Positions 12,294 to 23,628 of a DNA stretch of 64,000 nt are shown in pieces. Position 1 is the stretch's first letter, and the number at the start of each line of letters is the position of its first letter. The notes under the pieces were generated by a model. The model was given only the letters and a program-made list of their open reading frames with translations, was not told the origin of the DNA and made no database searches. Location of the stretch: NCBI GenBank assembly GCA_963989245.1, contig OZ022342.1, forward strand, positions 19,137,868 to 19,201,867. Reading direction: 5' to 3'. The position numbers were made by a program, and so were the translations under genes. This stretch comes from Nansenia antarctica. Its lineage: Eukaryota > Chordata > Actinopteri > Argentiniformes > Microstomatidae.

Positions 12294-13317
12294 TTACCTC
12301 TCTGTCTCTCTGCCCCTCTCTCCCACCCTCCTCTCTGTCTCTCTGCCCCTCTCTCCCACCCTCCTCTCTGTCTCTCTGCCCCTCTCTCCTCTCTGTCTCT
12401 CTGCCCCTCTCTCCCACCCTCCTCTCTGTCTCTCTGCCCCTCTCTCCCACCTTCCTCTCTGTCTCTCTGCCCCTCTCTCCCACCCTCCTCTCTGTCTCTC
12501 TGCCCCTCTCTCCCACCCTCCTCTCTGTCTCTCTGCCCCTCTCTCCCACCCTCCTCTCTGTCTCTCTGCCCCTCTCTCCCACCCTCCTCTCTGTCTCTCT
12601 GCCCCTCTCTCCCACCCTCCTCTCTGTCTCTCTGCCCCTCTCTCCCACCCTCCTCTCTGTCTCTCTGCCCCTCTCTCCCACCCTCCTCTCTGTCTCTCTG
12701 CCCCTCTCTCCCACCCTCCTCTCTGTCTCTCTGCCCCTCTCTCCCACCCTCCTCTCTGTCTCTCTGCCCCTCTCTCCCACCCTCCTCTATGTCTCTGCCC
12801 CTCTCTCCCACCCTCCTCTCTGTCTCTCTGCCCCTCTCTCCCACCCTCCTCTATGTCTCTGCCCCTCTCTCCCACCCTCCTCTCTGTCTCTCTGCCCCTC
12901 TCTCCCACCCTCCTCTATGTCTCTCTGCCCCTCTCTCCCACCCTCCTCTCTGTCTCTCTGCCCCTCTCTCCCACCCTCCTCTCTGTCTCTCTGCCCCTCT
13001 CTCCCACCCTCCTCTATGTCTCTCTGCCCCTCTCTCCCACCCTCCTCTCTGTCTCTCTGCCCCTCTCTCCCACCCTCCTCTCTGTCTCTCTGCCCCTCTC
13101 TCCCACCCTCCTCTCTGTCTCTCTGCCCCTCTCTCCCACCCTCCTCTCTGTCTCTCTGCCCCTCTCTCCCACCCTCCTCTCTGTCTCTCTGCCCCTCTCT
13201 CCCACCCTCCTCTCTGTCTCTCTGCCCCTCTCTCCCACCCTCCTCTCTGTCTCTCTGCCCCTCTCTCCCACCCTCCTCTCTGTCTCTCTGCCCCTCTCTC
13301 CCACCCTCCTCTCGTTC
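12294..13317. repeat. 33-bp pyrimidine-rich minisatellite, about 30 copies
   Basis: About one kilobase of a tandem repeat with a 33-bp unit, CTCTGTCTCTCTGCCCCTCT plus CTCCCACCCTCCT. A few units are shortened by 2-3 bp or carry CTATGTCTCT in place of CTCTGTCTCT. Because 33 is a multiple of 3, long open frames (up to 398 codons) arise on both strands, encoding only repeats such as LCLSAPLSHPP or GGREGQRDREE. They lack a start context, splice sites or compositional change at their ends, so I do not call them genes. Confidence 0.95.
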
Positions 13318-14539
13318 TCTACTGCAGCATGTATCTGAGTGATAGCCTCCTCAATCAGAGGGGAAAGGCAATGCAGGGAGTTAGAGCCCCCTCAAGCCCT
13401 AAAAGAAACAGAAAATACTATAAAAAGAAGAAATTAAAAACTAATAATAGCCACAGCCTCAATCCACAGACCTAGGAGGAGTGAAGAAATAGTATTAAAA
13501 AGAAAAAAACAAATATAAGCTACAACAGGGACAGGCATGAATGAACGGAAAAGTAATTTGTCTGTGAAACAGCTCGGCAGAAAATCTCATCTCTGCCGCA
13601 ATATTACATTCGTTACTTTCTTCAGGGGATGCTTGCTTCTTCTTCCTATCTTTCCTCCCCCTAGTTCTGGAGCAGTGAAACAGTATTGAGTTGGAAGAGA
13701 TCTCACTGATCAATTTAGTTTACACCCTGCTCTGAGGGGCTATACCTTTTGTCTGATGCAGTGTTGTTGCTTTTACTATATTATCAACTCTGGGAGTAAA
13801 AATGTCCCTTGTATGTTTTACTCACATGAGAAATAAAACTCTGAACAAGATTTCTCTTATCTTTAGGTACTCTGATTTCCTCTAAAATAGTTTTACCTCA
13901 GAAGACAGTGTCACTGCAGTATATTGGAAAAGATAGGATAGAGACACCAGAGGGATTGGAGATACAGGGAGATTTGCTGTTTGTCAACTAAGGTACAGTG
14001 GAGGCAGATCACCCTCAGGAGCTAAAGTTACTGCAACATCATTTTGCAACGCTCTCTTTCTTTATCCATCATCTCCTCTGTCTGCATTATTTCGCCTTTC
14101 TTTTGAGGTCAGTAATGGAGGATTTACAGTATGTAGTACTTTGTTTCACATGAAGTCCGTGTGGGGTAGTGTAGCCCAATGTCAGAATGTATGGGTCAAA
14201 AACAATGTGTAAACATAGACACTGTACCTCATATCATACTGTATCAGCCGAGGCACTCGCTCCTGAGTGCTTATCTTTAATGACAAGTCAGTCTGATGGT
14301 GCTATCTGGTAGGTTTCCATGAAACAAGTTATCTGAAGTGATTTTATCAAAGGGTATACAATCATGATAGCATGCATGCATACTTGTCTCAATGAACACC
14401 AGCTGGCCCTGTATAATGCAGTCTGTCAGTACTGTGAGCAGCCTCCCCAAACCCATCCTATGCTGCCCCTTTGAGGGAGGAGCCCTGTACTATATGACCT
14501 TTTGGATGCCATCAGGTAGCCTACTGTACATCAAAGCCT

Positions 14540-14700
14540 TACATTTACATTTTACATTTTTGCCATTTAGCAGACGCCTTATTCCAAAGCGACTTACAAT
14601 CAATACATTTGAATACTAAGCATGTGAATCATCAGTCCACCATTCGTGGCAGGAAGAGTAATCTAGCTCAGGCCCGGGGCCATTGATAGAAGGAGAAACC
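14540..14700 (+). repeat. Teleost interspersed repeat (ATTTAGCAGACGCC family), copy 1
   Basis: Begins with a TACATTTACATTTT-like start and contains CCATTTAGCAGACGCCTTAT and CCAAAGCGACTTACAATCAA. It continues to GGCCCGGGGCCATTGATAGA. The same sequence recurs at 19831-20000 (nearly full match) and 43248-43312 (truncated). It has no coding capacity and is probably a non-autonomous DNA transposon fragment. Confidence 0.8.
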
Positions 14701-15094
14701 TTCTTCTACCACCTTCTTCTAGCCTTGCATGACTAGAGACCATAGCCTGGGGAGGCTAGGGGAGGCACAACTTCATTAAGGACTCAGAACTGTAAAGGAT
14801 CACCCTAACTCAGTCTTCTATCTTATTTATAATATGGTGTGTGAAGGGATGAGGGAGGAGATAGAGTAAGACCAATACTCTCTCTGCCCATCACTGCCTC
14901 ATTTTAAGTACCCCTGCTCCACTACCCCCGCTATCCCTCACCTCCGCTCCTCCTCACCCCTACCTCCTCCGTCTCTCTCCCCTCTCTCTGACTGTTAGTA
15001 TTTTAATGCATCTGTATTTGCCAGTGTTTTATTGTTGTATATTATTTAACCTTGTTATATTTCTAGCTTCCCCCCCCCCCCAAAGAGCCATTGC

Positions 15095-15178
15095 TTTTTG
15101 GTCAGGCTGCATTTGTAAATAAGAATTTGTTCTTACATGTTTGCCTGGTTAAATAAAGGTAAAAAAATAAATAAAAAA
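15095..15178 (+). mobile_element. Salmonid LINE 3' tail
   Basis: GCATTTGTAAATAAGAATTT followed by GTTCTTACATG and GCCTGGTTAAATAAAGGTA, then an A-rich tail. This is the well-known 3' terminus of an abundant salmonid retroposon and supports a salmonid origin. The element body upstream is not recognisable. Confidence 0.7.
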
Positions 15179-15740
15179 TAGCAAGTCTTTTCTGAAACAT
15201 GGGCCCTACCGCCATCTCCTGGTCAGGACAATGAGGTCATATTCTCTGAAACATGCTACGACCTCCTGGTGAAGGAAGATAAATCCTGGTTCTCAATCAA
15301 AATGTAGATCTGTACTTGTTTTACAGTTATTGATACTGTAACCTGTCTACTCTGTAAATGTATTGGAGCAAGCAAAACTACTATTCGCGGCAATTGTTTG
15401 TTTTATTTTAAAGCATTCTGAAATCGTTTTGTTTGAGTCAGCTGCTTTCAGTCAACACACAAGGGGGGGAGAAACATAATACCTATACTTCTGAAATGTA
15501 TTCCTGGATGTGCAGAATTAAACTATTGTAGTGAAGTTCCCTTTGTAGCCTACACCACCATGAACAACAAATCATGGAAACAGTGACTTTAAAATACCCG
15601 AGAACAATAAAACACATACACTATATTGGCCAATGTGATTATAAACTTACATCGTGACTTTAAAGGGAGTTGGCGTGAACCTTGGACGGAAGGAGGTAAC
15701 ATAACATTCCAAAAAATAGATTTCCTCGTCAAACGAGGCT

Positions 15741-15756
15741 GAAACGAAAGTGAAAC
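15741..15756 (+). promoter_or_regulatory. Candidate ISRE / IRF-binding site
   Basis: The sequence GAAACGAAAGTGAAAC contains three GAAA cores at IRF spacing, including a GAAANNGAAAC consensus. It lies 70 bp upstream of the PARP14-type ATG. An interferon-stimulated response element at this place fits the known interferon induction of PARP14 in vertebrates. Function is inferred from sequence only. Confidence 0.7.
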
Positions 15757-15825
15757 GTGCATACATGGAACTGCGCGTTCCTTTCTAGCTCAGTCTGCGA
15801 ATGTGAGCTTGTGAGGGGCGAAGTC

Positions 15826-16330
15826 ATGGATGAATATCCTTATTCCATCACCGTAGAGGGCCGTTGGGCAACAACTTTCTCTAAAGCAGTAAAGAACAAA
15901 CTACAGATTTATTTCCAAAGTAAAAAGAAGTCAAGTGGTGGGGACTGCCGGGTGGACTACCACGACCACAGCACCACGAGAGCGACTGTTTACTTCAAAG
16001 TAGAAGACGGTAAGCAACATTGGGGGTGTTACCCCACAGTTGTTTTAAAGTTGTCTAAAATGACAAACATTCTTTGCATTGGCTATATAATGGTGAAGAA
16101 TGTCTACAGTACATTAAGATGGATGTGTTGATAGTTGATACACTGCTAATATAAATGTGCATAACACATTTAGACGGTGATGAGTGGTAATACCGTGTAT
16201 GTCGCATTTATTTCTAGTCAGGGACAGAGTTCTCGCAAGGAATGACCACGACATTACGGTAGAGAATGAGACCGTGAGGCTGAACGTTTCGTCAACAGGG
16301 AAGAATCCGGAGGAGACGCATTCGTTATCG
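15826..16330 (+). CDS. parp14: parp14 exons 1-2: N-terminal RRM-like domain
   Basis: Exon 1 (15826-16009) starts at the ATG in GTCATGGAT and reads MDEYPYSITVEGRWATTFSK, including LQIYFQSKKK and YFKVED. It ends GACG|gtaagc (phase 1). Exon 2 (16218-16330) follows tttctag and continues VRDRVLARNDHDITV, ending TCG|gtaagt (phase 0). The order EG.W, LQ.YFQS..., the YFKVEDVRDRVL stretch matches the start of mammalian PARP14. An upstream in-frame ATG in a 5'-UTR context is less likely because family similarity begins at this Met. Confidence 0.88.
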
Positions 16331-19300
16331 GTAAGTACAGAGAATGAAAGCGAATCAAACACAACGTTATGGAGAATGTAGACTTGAAATAAGCAATCGG
16401 TAGTAGACAATCGAGTAGTTTGCCCTGTCATGCTGCTCCGCTGTCACCGTAGCCAGTCAGAGTTAAGGGCCAGGGGCAGGGTTCGAGTTATAAGCTGATC
16501 TCTGTGGGGGTCTCCAAAATAACAGTGCGAAATGTTCTCATGCACGCGCGAATCATGCCCACACAGCGATGGGACTTACAAGTTTTAATTAGCTATAGGC
16601 AGTAGCGGATTAAGGTGGTCAGTGGCCCTAGGCTACTCCTTTGTGTGAGGACCCCCCGCCCCCATACACAAGCCTCCCCCCTCCCCAAAATATACAACTC
16701 ACGAGCACCCTGCACACACACCACTCATAATGCTTTACCATAAAACACTTAAACACTTTAATAACACAATAACACAACAGTGTTAATAATGCAAAGAATT
16801 TAAAAAAAAGTTCAGTGCATTCAGTTCTGTCTCTATTGCTCTCCTCTCCCGTTGTCTCTCTGTTACTGTCCTGTTGTCCGTCTCTCTGTTGCTCCCCTCA
16901 GCTCTAAATGACAGAAATGAATTAGCTAATTAGTTGGCATGTAAACATATAGTTAGGGTTGGGTACAGTTTGGGTTTTATTCGATACCGGTGACAAATCG
17001 ATACTTTAAAAACGGTACCGGTACCGAAACATCATCCTCATCCTCATCCTCCTCCTCAAATACCAACATATCCTGACGCTACAGCTGCAGGCTACTCATT
17101 TCACCACATCAACAGCCCCACATGAAACAACAGCTATAAAAGCGATAGTCACACATGTATCTCGGCCAATAATTGTGTTATTTTTGCTATACAGAAGGAG
17201 CGAAAAATACATGTACACTAGGTTAGTAAAAAGTAAAAGCCACCTTACCTTTACGGAGACAAGATAGACCTGTTTGGTCTGTTTTCAGTAGGCTGCGGTC
17301 GCGGTCCTGGAACCCATGATGCTGACGTCCGATGTTCTTTCTTTATCCAAGATTGGATGAACGGGAGAGGGTCAAAAAATTGCCTTTTTTTGGGCGGCAT
17401 GGTAGCTACTGTATGTATATACTCCTGTATAGCTAATGAATGAATGTTTGCTTCTCAATAATAGGCTAGGTGCACGATCTCACTACTTCCTGAAAGGCAA
17501 CTGGTATATGAACATATCCTGTCTCACTCTATTGGTTTAATTGATTAATCAGCTGTGCACTGTGTGTTCCAACGGTTTACCGCACAGCTGATTAATCAAC
17601 CTTTTGCTGTTGCACAATATTCTACTGCGCCCCATGGTGTCTTGGTGGTGAAGTGCAGGCAGTCAAAGGCCTACTGTCATTCACAGGAGATTAATGGTGC
17701 GCGTAGCTCTTTTGGAAAACGTGTTTATTTTACAATATTTATAATATAAATTAGATAATATTCATTACATTGACATTTTGATCAAATAATAGTTGTGGTA
17801 ATGTATTATTAGCGACCCCCACAGATTTTTGATTTTACTGCCTTCATGGGAGCTCAGAGAGTCTCAGACCATCTCTATGGGAGCTCAGCTCCCATTGGCT
17901 CCCACATAACTCGAACCCTGGTCACACATGTATCTCGGCCAATAATTGTGTTATTTTTGCTATACAGAAGGAGCGAAAAATACATGTACACTAGGTTAGT
18001 AAAAAGTAAAAGCCACCTTACCTTTACGGAGACAAGATAGACCTGTTTGGTCTGTTTTCAGTAGGCTGCGGTCGCGGTCCTGGAACCCATGATGCTGACG
18101 TCCGATGTTCTTTCTTTATCCAAGATTGGATGAACGGGAGAGGTTCAAAAAATTGCCTTTTTTTGGGCGGCATGGTAGCTACTGTATGTATATACTCCTG
18201 TATAGCTAATGAATGAATGTTTGCTTCTCAATAATAGGCTAGGTGCACGATCTCACTACTTCCTGAAAGGCAACTGGTATATGAACATATCCTGTCTCAC
18301 TCTATTGGTTTAATTGATTAATCAGCTGTGCACTGTGTGTTCCAACGGTTTACCGCACAGCTGATTAATCAACCTTTTGCTGTTGCACAATATTCTACTG
18401 CGCCCCATGGTGTCTTGGTGGTGAAGTGCAGGCAGTCAAAGGCCTACTGTCATTCACAGGAGATTAATGGTGCGCGTAGCTCTTTTGGAAAACGTGTTTA
18501 TTTTACAATATTTATAATATAAATTAAATAATATTCATTACATTGACATTTTGATCAAATAATAGTTGTGGTAATGTATTATTAGCGACCCCCACAGATT
18601 TTTGATTTTACTGCCTTCATGGGAGCTCAGAGAGTCTCAGACCAGCTCCCATTGGCTCCCACATAACTCGAACCCTGGCCAGGGGGGTATTCCATCAACG
18701 TCGCTAAAGGACAATCCAGGTTTATTTTTGATAAATCCCGCGAGATTTATAAAAAGACAAATATTTTGATCTCGGCGAGTATTATATTATATAATTCGGG
18801 TAATCTGGGACATTGGGTAATGTGGGACACCTAAACTTCCAGTGTGTTTATTTCCTGTTCTAACAAAATAGTGATGCTCCGATCTGATCGGCGCTGATCG
18901 GTATCGGCCGATATGGCCTTGATCGGTTTTGATCGGAGTTCTCAAAACGGCCGATCAAACCCGACCGATCAGTTTACAAAAAAAAAAAAAAAAAAATGGC
19001 GTCGCCAGTCTGGAAATATTACACCGTGTCGGAAAGAGACAACAAATATGCCGTTTGTAATGCCTGTTCAAAAGAAATACCTCGGGGAGGAACGCACGCA
19101 AGGTCTTTCAATACAACGAATATAATACGGCATTTGAAGGCTTGTCACACGAAGGAATATAACGAGTTTAATACATTGGCGAGCACTAAGGCCAGAGAGA
19201 AAGAGTCGTCGAAAGAACGTTCGACACCACTCACTCAGCTTACTGTTACCAAGACATTGCAACGACAGCAACCATACGGCAACGACCACAAGAAACGAAA

Positions 19301-22300
19301 GGAAATAAATGCGAAAGTAATAGAATTCATATGCCTTGATCAGCAGCCCCTGTCTGTTGTGGAAGACGCCGGGTTCAAACGCCTTGTTTCCTGCCTGGAT
19401 CCACGCTATACGCTGCCGGGGGGAAAATATTTCACTGATGTTTGCCTGCCGGAATTATATAACACTGTCTACACATACATCGGGTGCCTAGTGAAGGACA
19501 ACATCGCGTCAATCAGCTTCACGACTGACATTTGGAGTTCGAGTGTCAGTCCTGTGTCTATGCTGAGCCTGACTGCGCAGTTTATCAACGCAAACTTTGA
19601 GCTGACTAAAGTGGTGCTTCACTCTCAAGAATTCCCTGGGTCACACACCGCAGAGGCACTTGCTGCAGCTTTCACAGACATGCTCAACGCCTGGGAAATC
19701 CCAAAGGGAAAGGTGCACGTTATCCTACGGGATAATGCCAGGAACATGGAGAAGGCTATTTCTGATGTCCTGGCTGCTGCAGCAGAGCAAGAGACGGACA
19801 GTTTGGCAGTGAGTGAGCCCCCACAGAAGGTACATTTACATTTACATTTTTGGCATTTAGCAGACGCCTTATTCCAAAGCGACTTACAATCAATACATTT
19901 GAATACTAAGCATGTGAATCAGCAGTCCACCATTCGTTGCAGGAAGAGTACTCTAGCTCGGGCCCGGGGCCACTGATAGAAGGAAAAACCTTCTCCCTAT
20001 TATCGCCTTCTACTAAAACTTTTTTATTTTTTATTTTATTTTTTAGGTACCATGAGCTGGCTCCTTGCATGCTATGCATGCTGAACTGTTGGCTGAAGAA
20101 GATGGGCCACAGCATGTGTGCGGCAGTGGTGACATCAACCCAAGAGCATCACAGGTTAATCTCTACCTATCAGAGGCAGTTATCCCAGACGGTAATGGAC
20201 AGCCTCTTGCTTTTTGGAAGGCCAACAAAGGCCGCTTTCCTGCTCTTGCACAAGCAGCACGAGTCTTCCTCTGTGCACCTTGCACAAGTGTAGATAGCGA
20301 GCGACTTTTCAGCATAGCAGGACATATTTTAGACGATAAGAGGAACAGGCTGAGTGGCAAAAATGCTGAGATGCTTGTATTTCTCAAGGCTAATCTGCCA
20401 GTGATGCTGCTTAATCAGAAGTAAGGTTTGAGTCTGAAATCTCCTTCGGTGCAATGTTTTGTTTTATTGATTATTGCTGACTTGCTGTCTTATCTCCTCC
20501 TATATGACTTGAAACTGACTGACTTGAAACAGTATTTATTTTATATTTGGCTATAGCCTGTTTATGTTGCACTTTAGTTTGGGTATGTTTATTGTTCCTC
20601 AGGAAATGTTTATTGTTTATTGTTCCTCAGGAAAGCTACAGTATAAGCTCCAAGTTCTCTAAGAGCCCCTAGTTCCTCTCATTCGAGTGGAATGTTGCAC
20701 ATTTGATTGTGACAGTGTACATTTTATTTATTATGATTTTTATTTTCACATTTTATTTATTATGATTTGTATGTTCCTGAAGTAAGCTACAGGTGGTTGT
20801 GAATTCAATAAAACAGATGGTTGTCAATTCATGATACTTTCTCATCTCCTAATTTCATTTGAATACTTAATATACAATATCAATGGTGTTAAGAATAATT
20901 AAAAACATAATTAATGCTACACAATAAATAGAATGAATGAATGAATGAATGGTCTTTATTGTCATTGCTATAGTACAGGTACCAAACAACGAAATTTAGG
21001 AGGGGTGGCTCCCCTGGTGCTAGGAAAGAAGAAGAAAAAAAAAAAAAGCTTCAATTGCCATTTTCGACGCTGTGATCGGTGATCGGTGATATCGGATCGG
21101 CAGATCACGGGTTCCAGTGATCGGTGATCGGTGATCGGCACCAAAAACCCTGATCGGAGCATCTCTATAACAAAATGTACATTTTCAGTCAAATGACATC
21201 CATGCTAAACCTATAATAAAAGTCCTGTTGACTAGATTTTGTTATCAGGAAATAAACACACTGGCGATTAACCTGCATCTAGGTTATTTATTTTATACAA
21301 TGCAAAACATTCAATATTTGTTATCCTATATTTGTTTATATGTATCATCTATGTAACTTTTTGAATGTGTTCATTTTCATTGTGTCTATGAATGTTGGGG
21401 GATTGTTGAGGGTGGGAAAAAAGAGTGGGAAAGTAACAATGTTTTATATTGTTGTATACCACAATTATCTCTGAATACAATTATGACACACAAAAAAGTA
21501 ACTTACAGTTTTTCTCTTCGCTTCGCTTTAACACGTTTTCTCAAAGCATAGCTCATTGTCTCTTAACTCTTAACACAAATCCAAAAACTCACACACAAAA
21601 TCCTACATTTTGTAGTCAAATGACAAACACACACCTTCAAATGAATAGACACTTGTAACAACCAATTGAACACTGATGTTCACATGGAACACAATTGGAA
21701 CACAATTGGAACACTATGATCAGCGGAAAACAGTACTACGGTATGTTAAGATTATCAGTAGGCCTTTTGCATTTTCAGTGTTACACTACAAATGTGTTAT
21801 ACTACAAAGTAGCCTGTTATAAACTGTTATTTTATTTTCATACTCAAATATAAAACACAAATACTAGAATAGATTTTTTTAAAATTCTGAAATACTGTAG
21901 GCCTACACATCTCAGCAATGACAGTTGGATTTGTAAAGTGTTCTTCATACAGAACAAACATATTTCAACACAGGAGAGCTCACCTTTGGCCCTTTTATTG
22001 CTAAAGCTATGATTGCTAATTCAAATGCAATAGGTGTTTGCCCATATGAGGAGTGTGATTGTGTGATTGATTGTTTGAGTTTAGCATTCTGAATGGTAGT
22101 GTTTTCCATGTGAACACAAGACATTTTATCAAGGAAGAATGTGCCAAATGTACAGAATTGTATTTAGTGTTTTGTTAACTGTGTGGTTTAGAGCTGCAAA
22201 ATGAGTGATAAGCAAGACATGTGTTTGTCATTTCAGGACACCAGTTTCAGGTTTTGGTAATTGTGTTTGAGGTTCCGATGTTAGTGTTAAAGCGATAGAG

Positions 22301-22858
22301 AAAAACTATAATTGCCATGTTAAACATAATCTTGTAGGCCTAACTGTTGCTGACCAGAATGTAGTACAGTAACTGTAAGTGAACATACTGCTGTCTCATT
22401 TGCACGACATTCAGGATAATAATTAACTTCTGTAACTTTACAACTTGATTAAGCAATCATCTAAAATGATGATTGGGACATGAAGGACATTATATCCTGA
22501 CAGTATATCCTGTTTGTTTTGCATAATTTGTTTTTTATGTCTGTTTTGCAGGTTGGTGCAACAAGGAATGAATTGTCAGGTAATACCCCTCTACTCTTTG
22601 GTCAGTGGTCTTTCCTTGGGTTCTGCACTATAGTAATACACTACAAAAGAAAAAGACTTGCTCTATGTACATGTGACCTACTGTAAGACTGTCATCTCTC
22701 ATGAGTCTAATCACTGTTGGCATACTCTATAATTAGGAGATAATAGACATGGTTACCAAATAAGGCTAATCAGCTCCATATTTTTATCTAGAGCTGAAAT
22801 CTGTCCTTGCTGTGTCTGTTCTGTATTGTCATGGAAATATATAGTTAGAGTAGTGATT

Positions 22859-22920
<62 letters not shown>

Positions 22921-23550
22921 AGCACCATTGGGGCCATTATCCACAAGTGGAAGGAACATCCAAAACATTTTGATGTGTAGAAGAAGTGAATCACAACTTC
23001 TTCAGTTCTTCTACACATCAACATGTTTTCGATGTTCCTTTCACTTGTGGATAATGTTGGCCCCAATGGTGTTTATAGAAACATAACTGTGCCATTACTA
23101 TGCATTACTATGCTGCTCAACAATCTTGTTGCAAAGGTCTTGGGAGAGCTCTTTGCCTCTACCCATCATGAAATGTTTACTTGCATTGAGAGGTGGGAAA
23201 CCCTTTTTCAAAGAGGGGAAGTACTTACCCACCAACATGCACTAACCCAGCTGATTCTAATTAGCACAGGTAGGAGAACCCATTAGTGGCATAAGATGGT
23301 TTAGTGCTTTTTCTTACTGTGTTAAATACTTTTTCCTGTGTCGTTGCACTTTATTGCACATACCTTTTTTATGGATTGGAATACAATTGTTTACAATTGT
23401 TTGAGCTGTATAGTTTTATTCAGTTAATACAATGTCTGCTCTAAATTTCATGTGAATAGCTGCAATGGAAATATGTTGAATTAAAAAATGGTTGATTAAT
23501 AATTATTTCCCCCAACTGTACATGTATACATGTGTATATATAATATATAC

Positions 23551-23628
<78 letters not shown>

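Larger units (their letters stand above)
13318..15700. other. Intergenic DNA upstream of the PARP14-type gene
   Basis: No gene is recognised. It holds the teleost repeat at 14540-14700 and the salmonid LINE tail at 15095-15178, both listed separately. The last 100 bp is the presumed promoter of the PARP14-type gene. Confidence 0.5.
18869..21167 (+). mobile_element. hAT transposon with BED-type transposase, internally deleted
   Basis: 2299 bp with termini TAGTGATGCTCCGATC and, inverted, TAGAGATGCTCCGATC, and the 8-bp target duplication TAACAAAA at 18861-18868 and 21168-21175. Both subterminal regions are packed with GATCGG motifs. It encodes the N-terminus of a ZBED-like hAT transposase and, after an interruption, its C-terminal dimerisation domain. 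Much of the RNase-H-like catalytic core is missing and two other repeats are inserted. It is therefore non-autonomous. Lies in parp14 intron 2. Confidence 0.93.

Noticed and set aside
12279..13475. 398-codon open frame, and several on the other strand, over the 33-bp repeat
   Set aside because: Pure tandem repeat whose unit is a multiple of three; no start or splice context, no non-repeat domain, and several frames on both strands are equally open.
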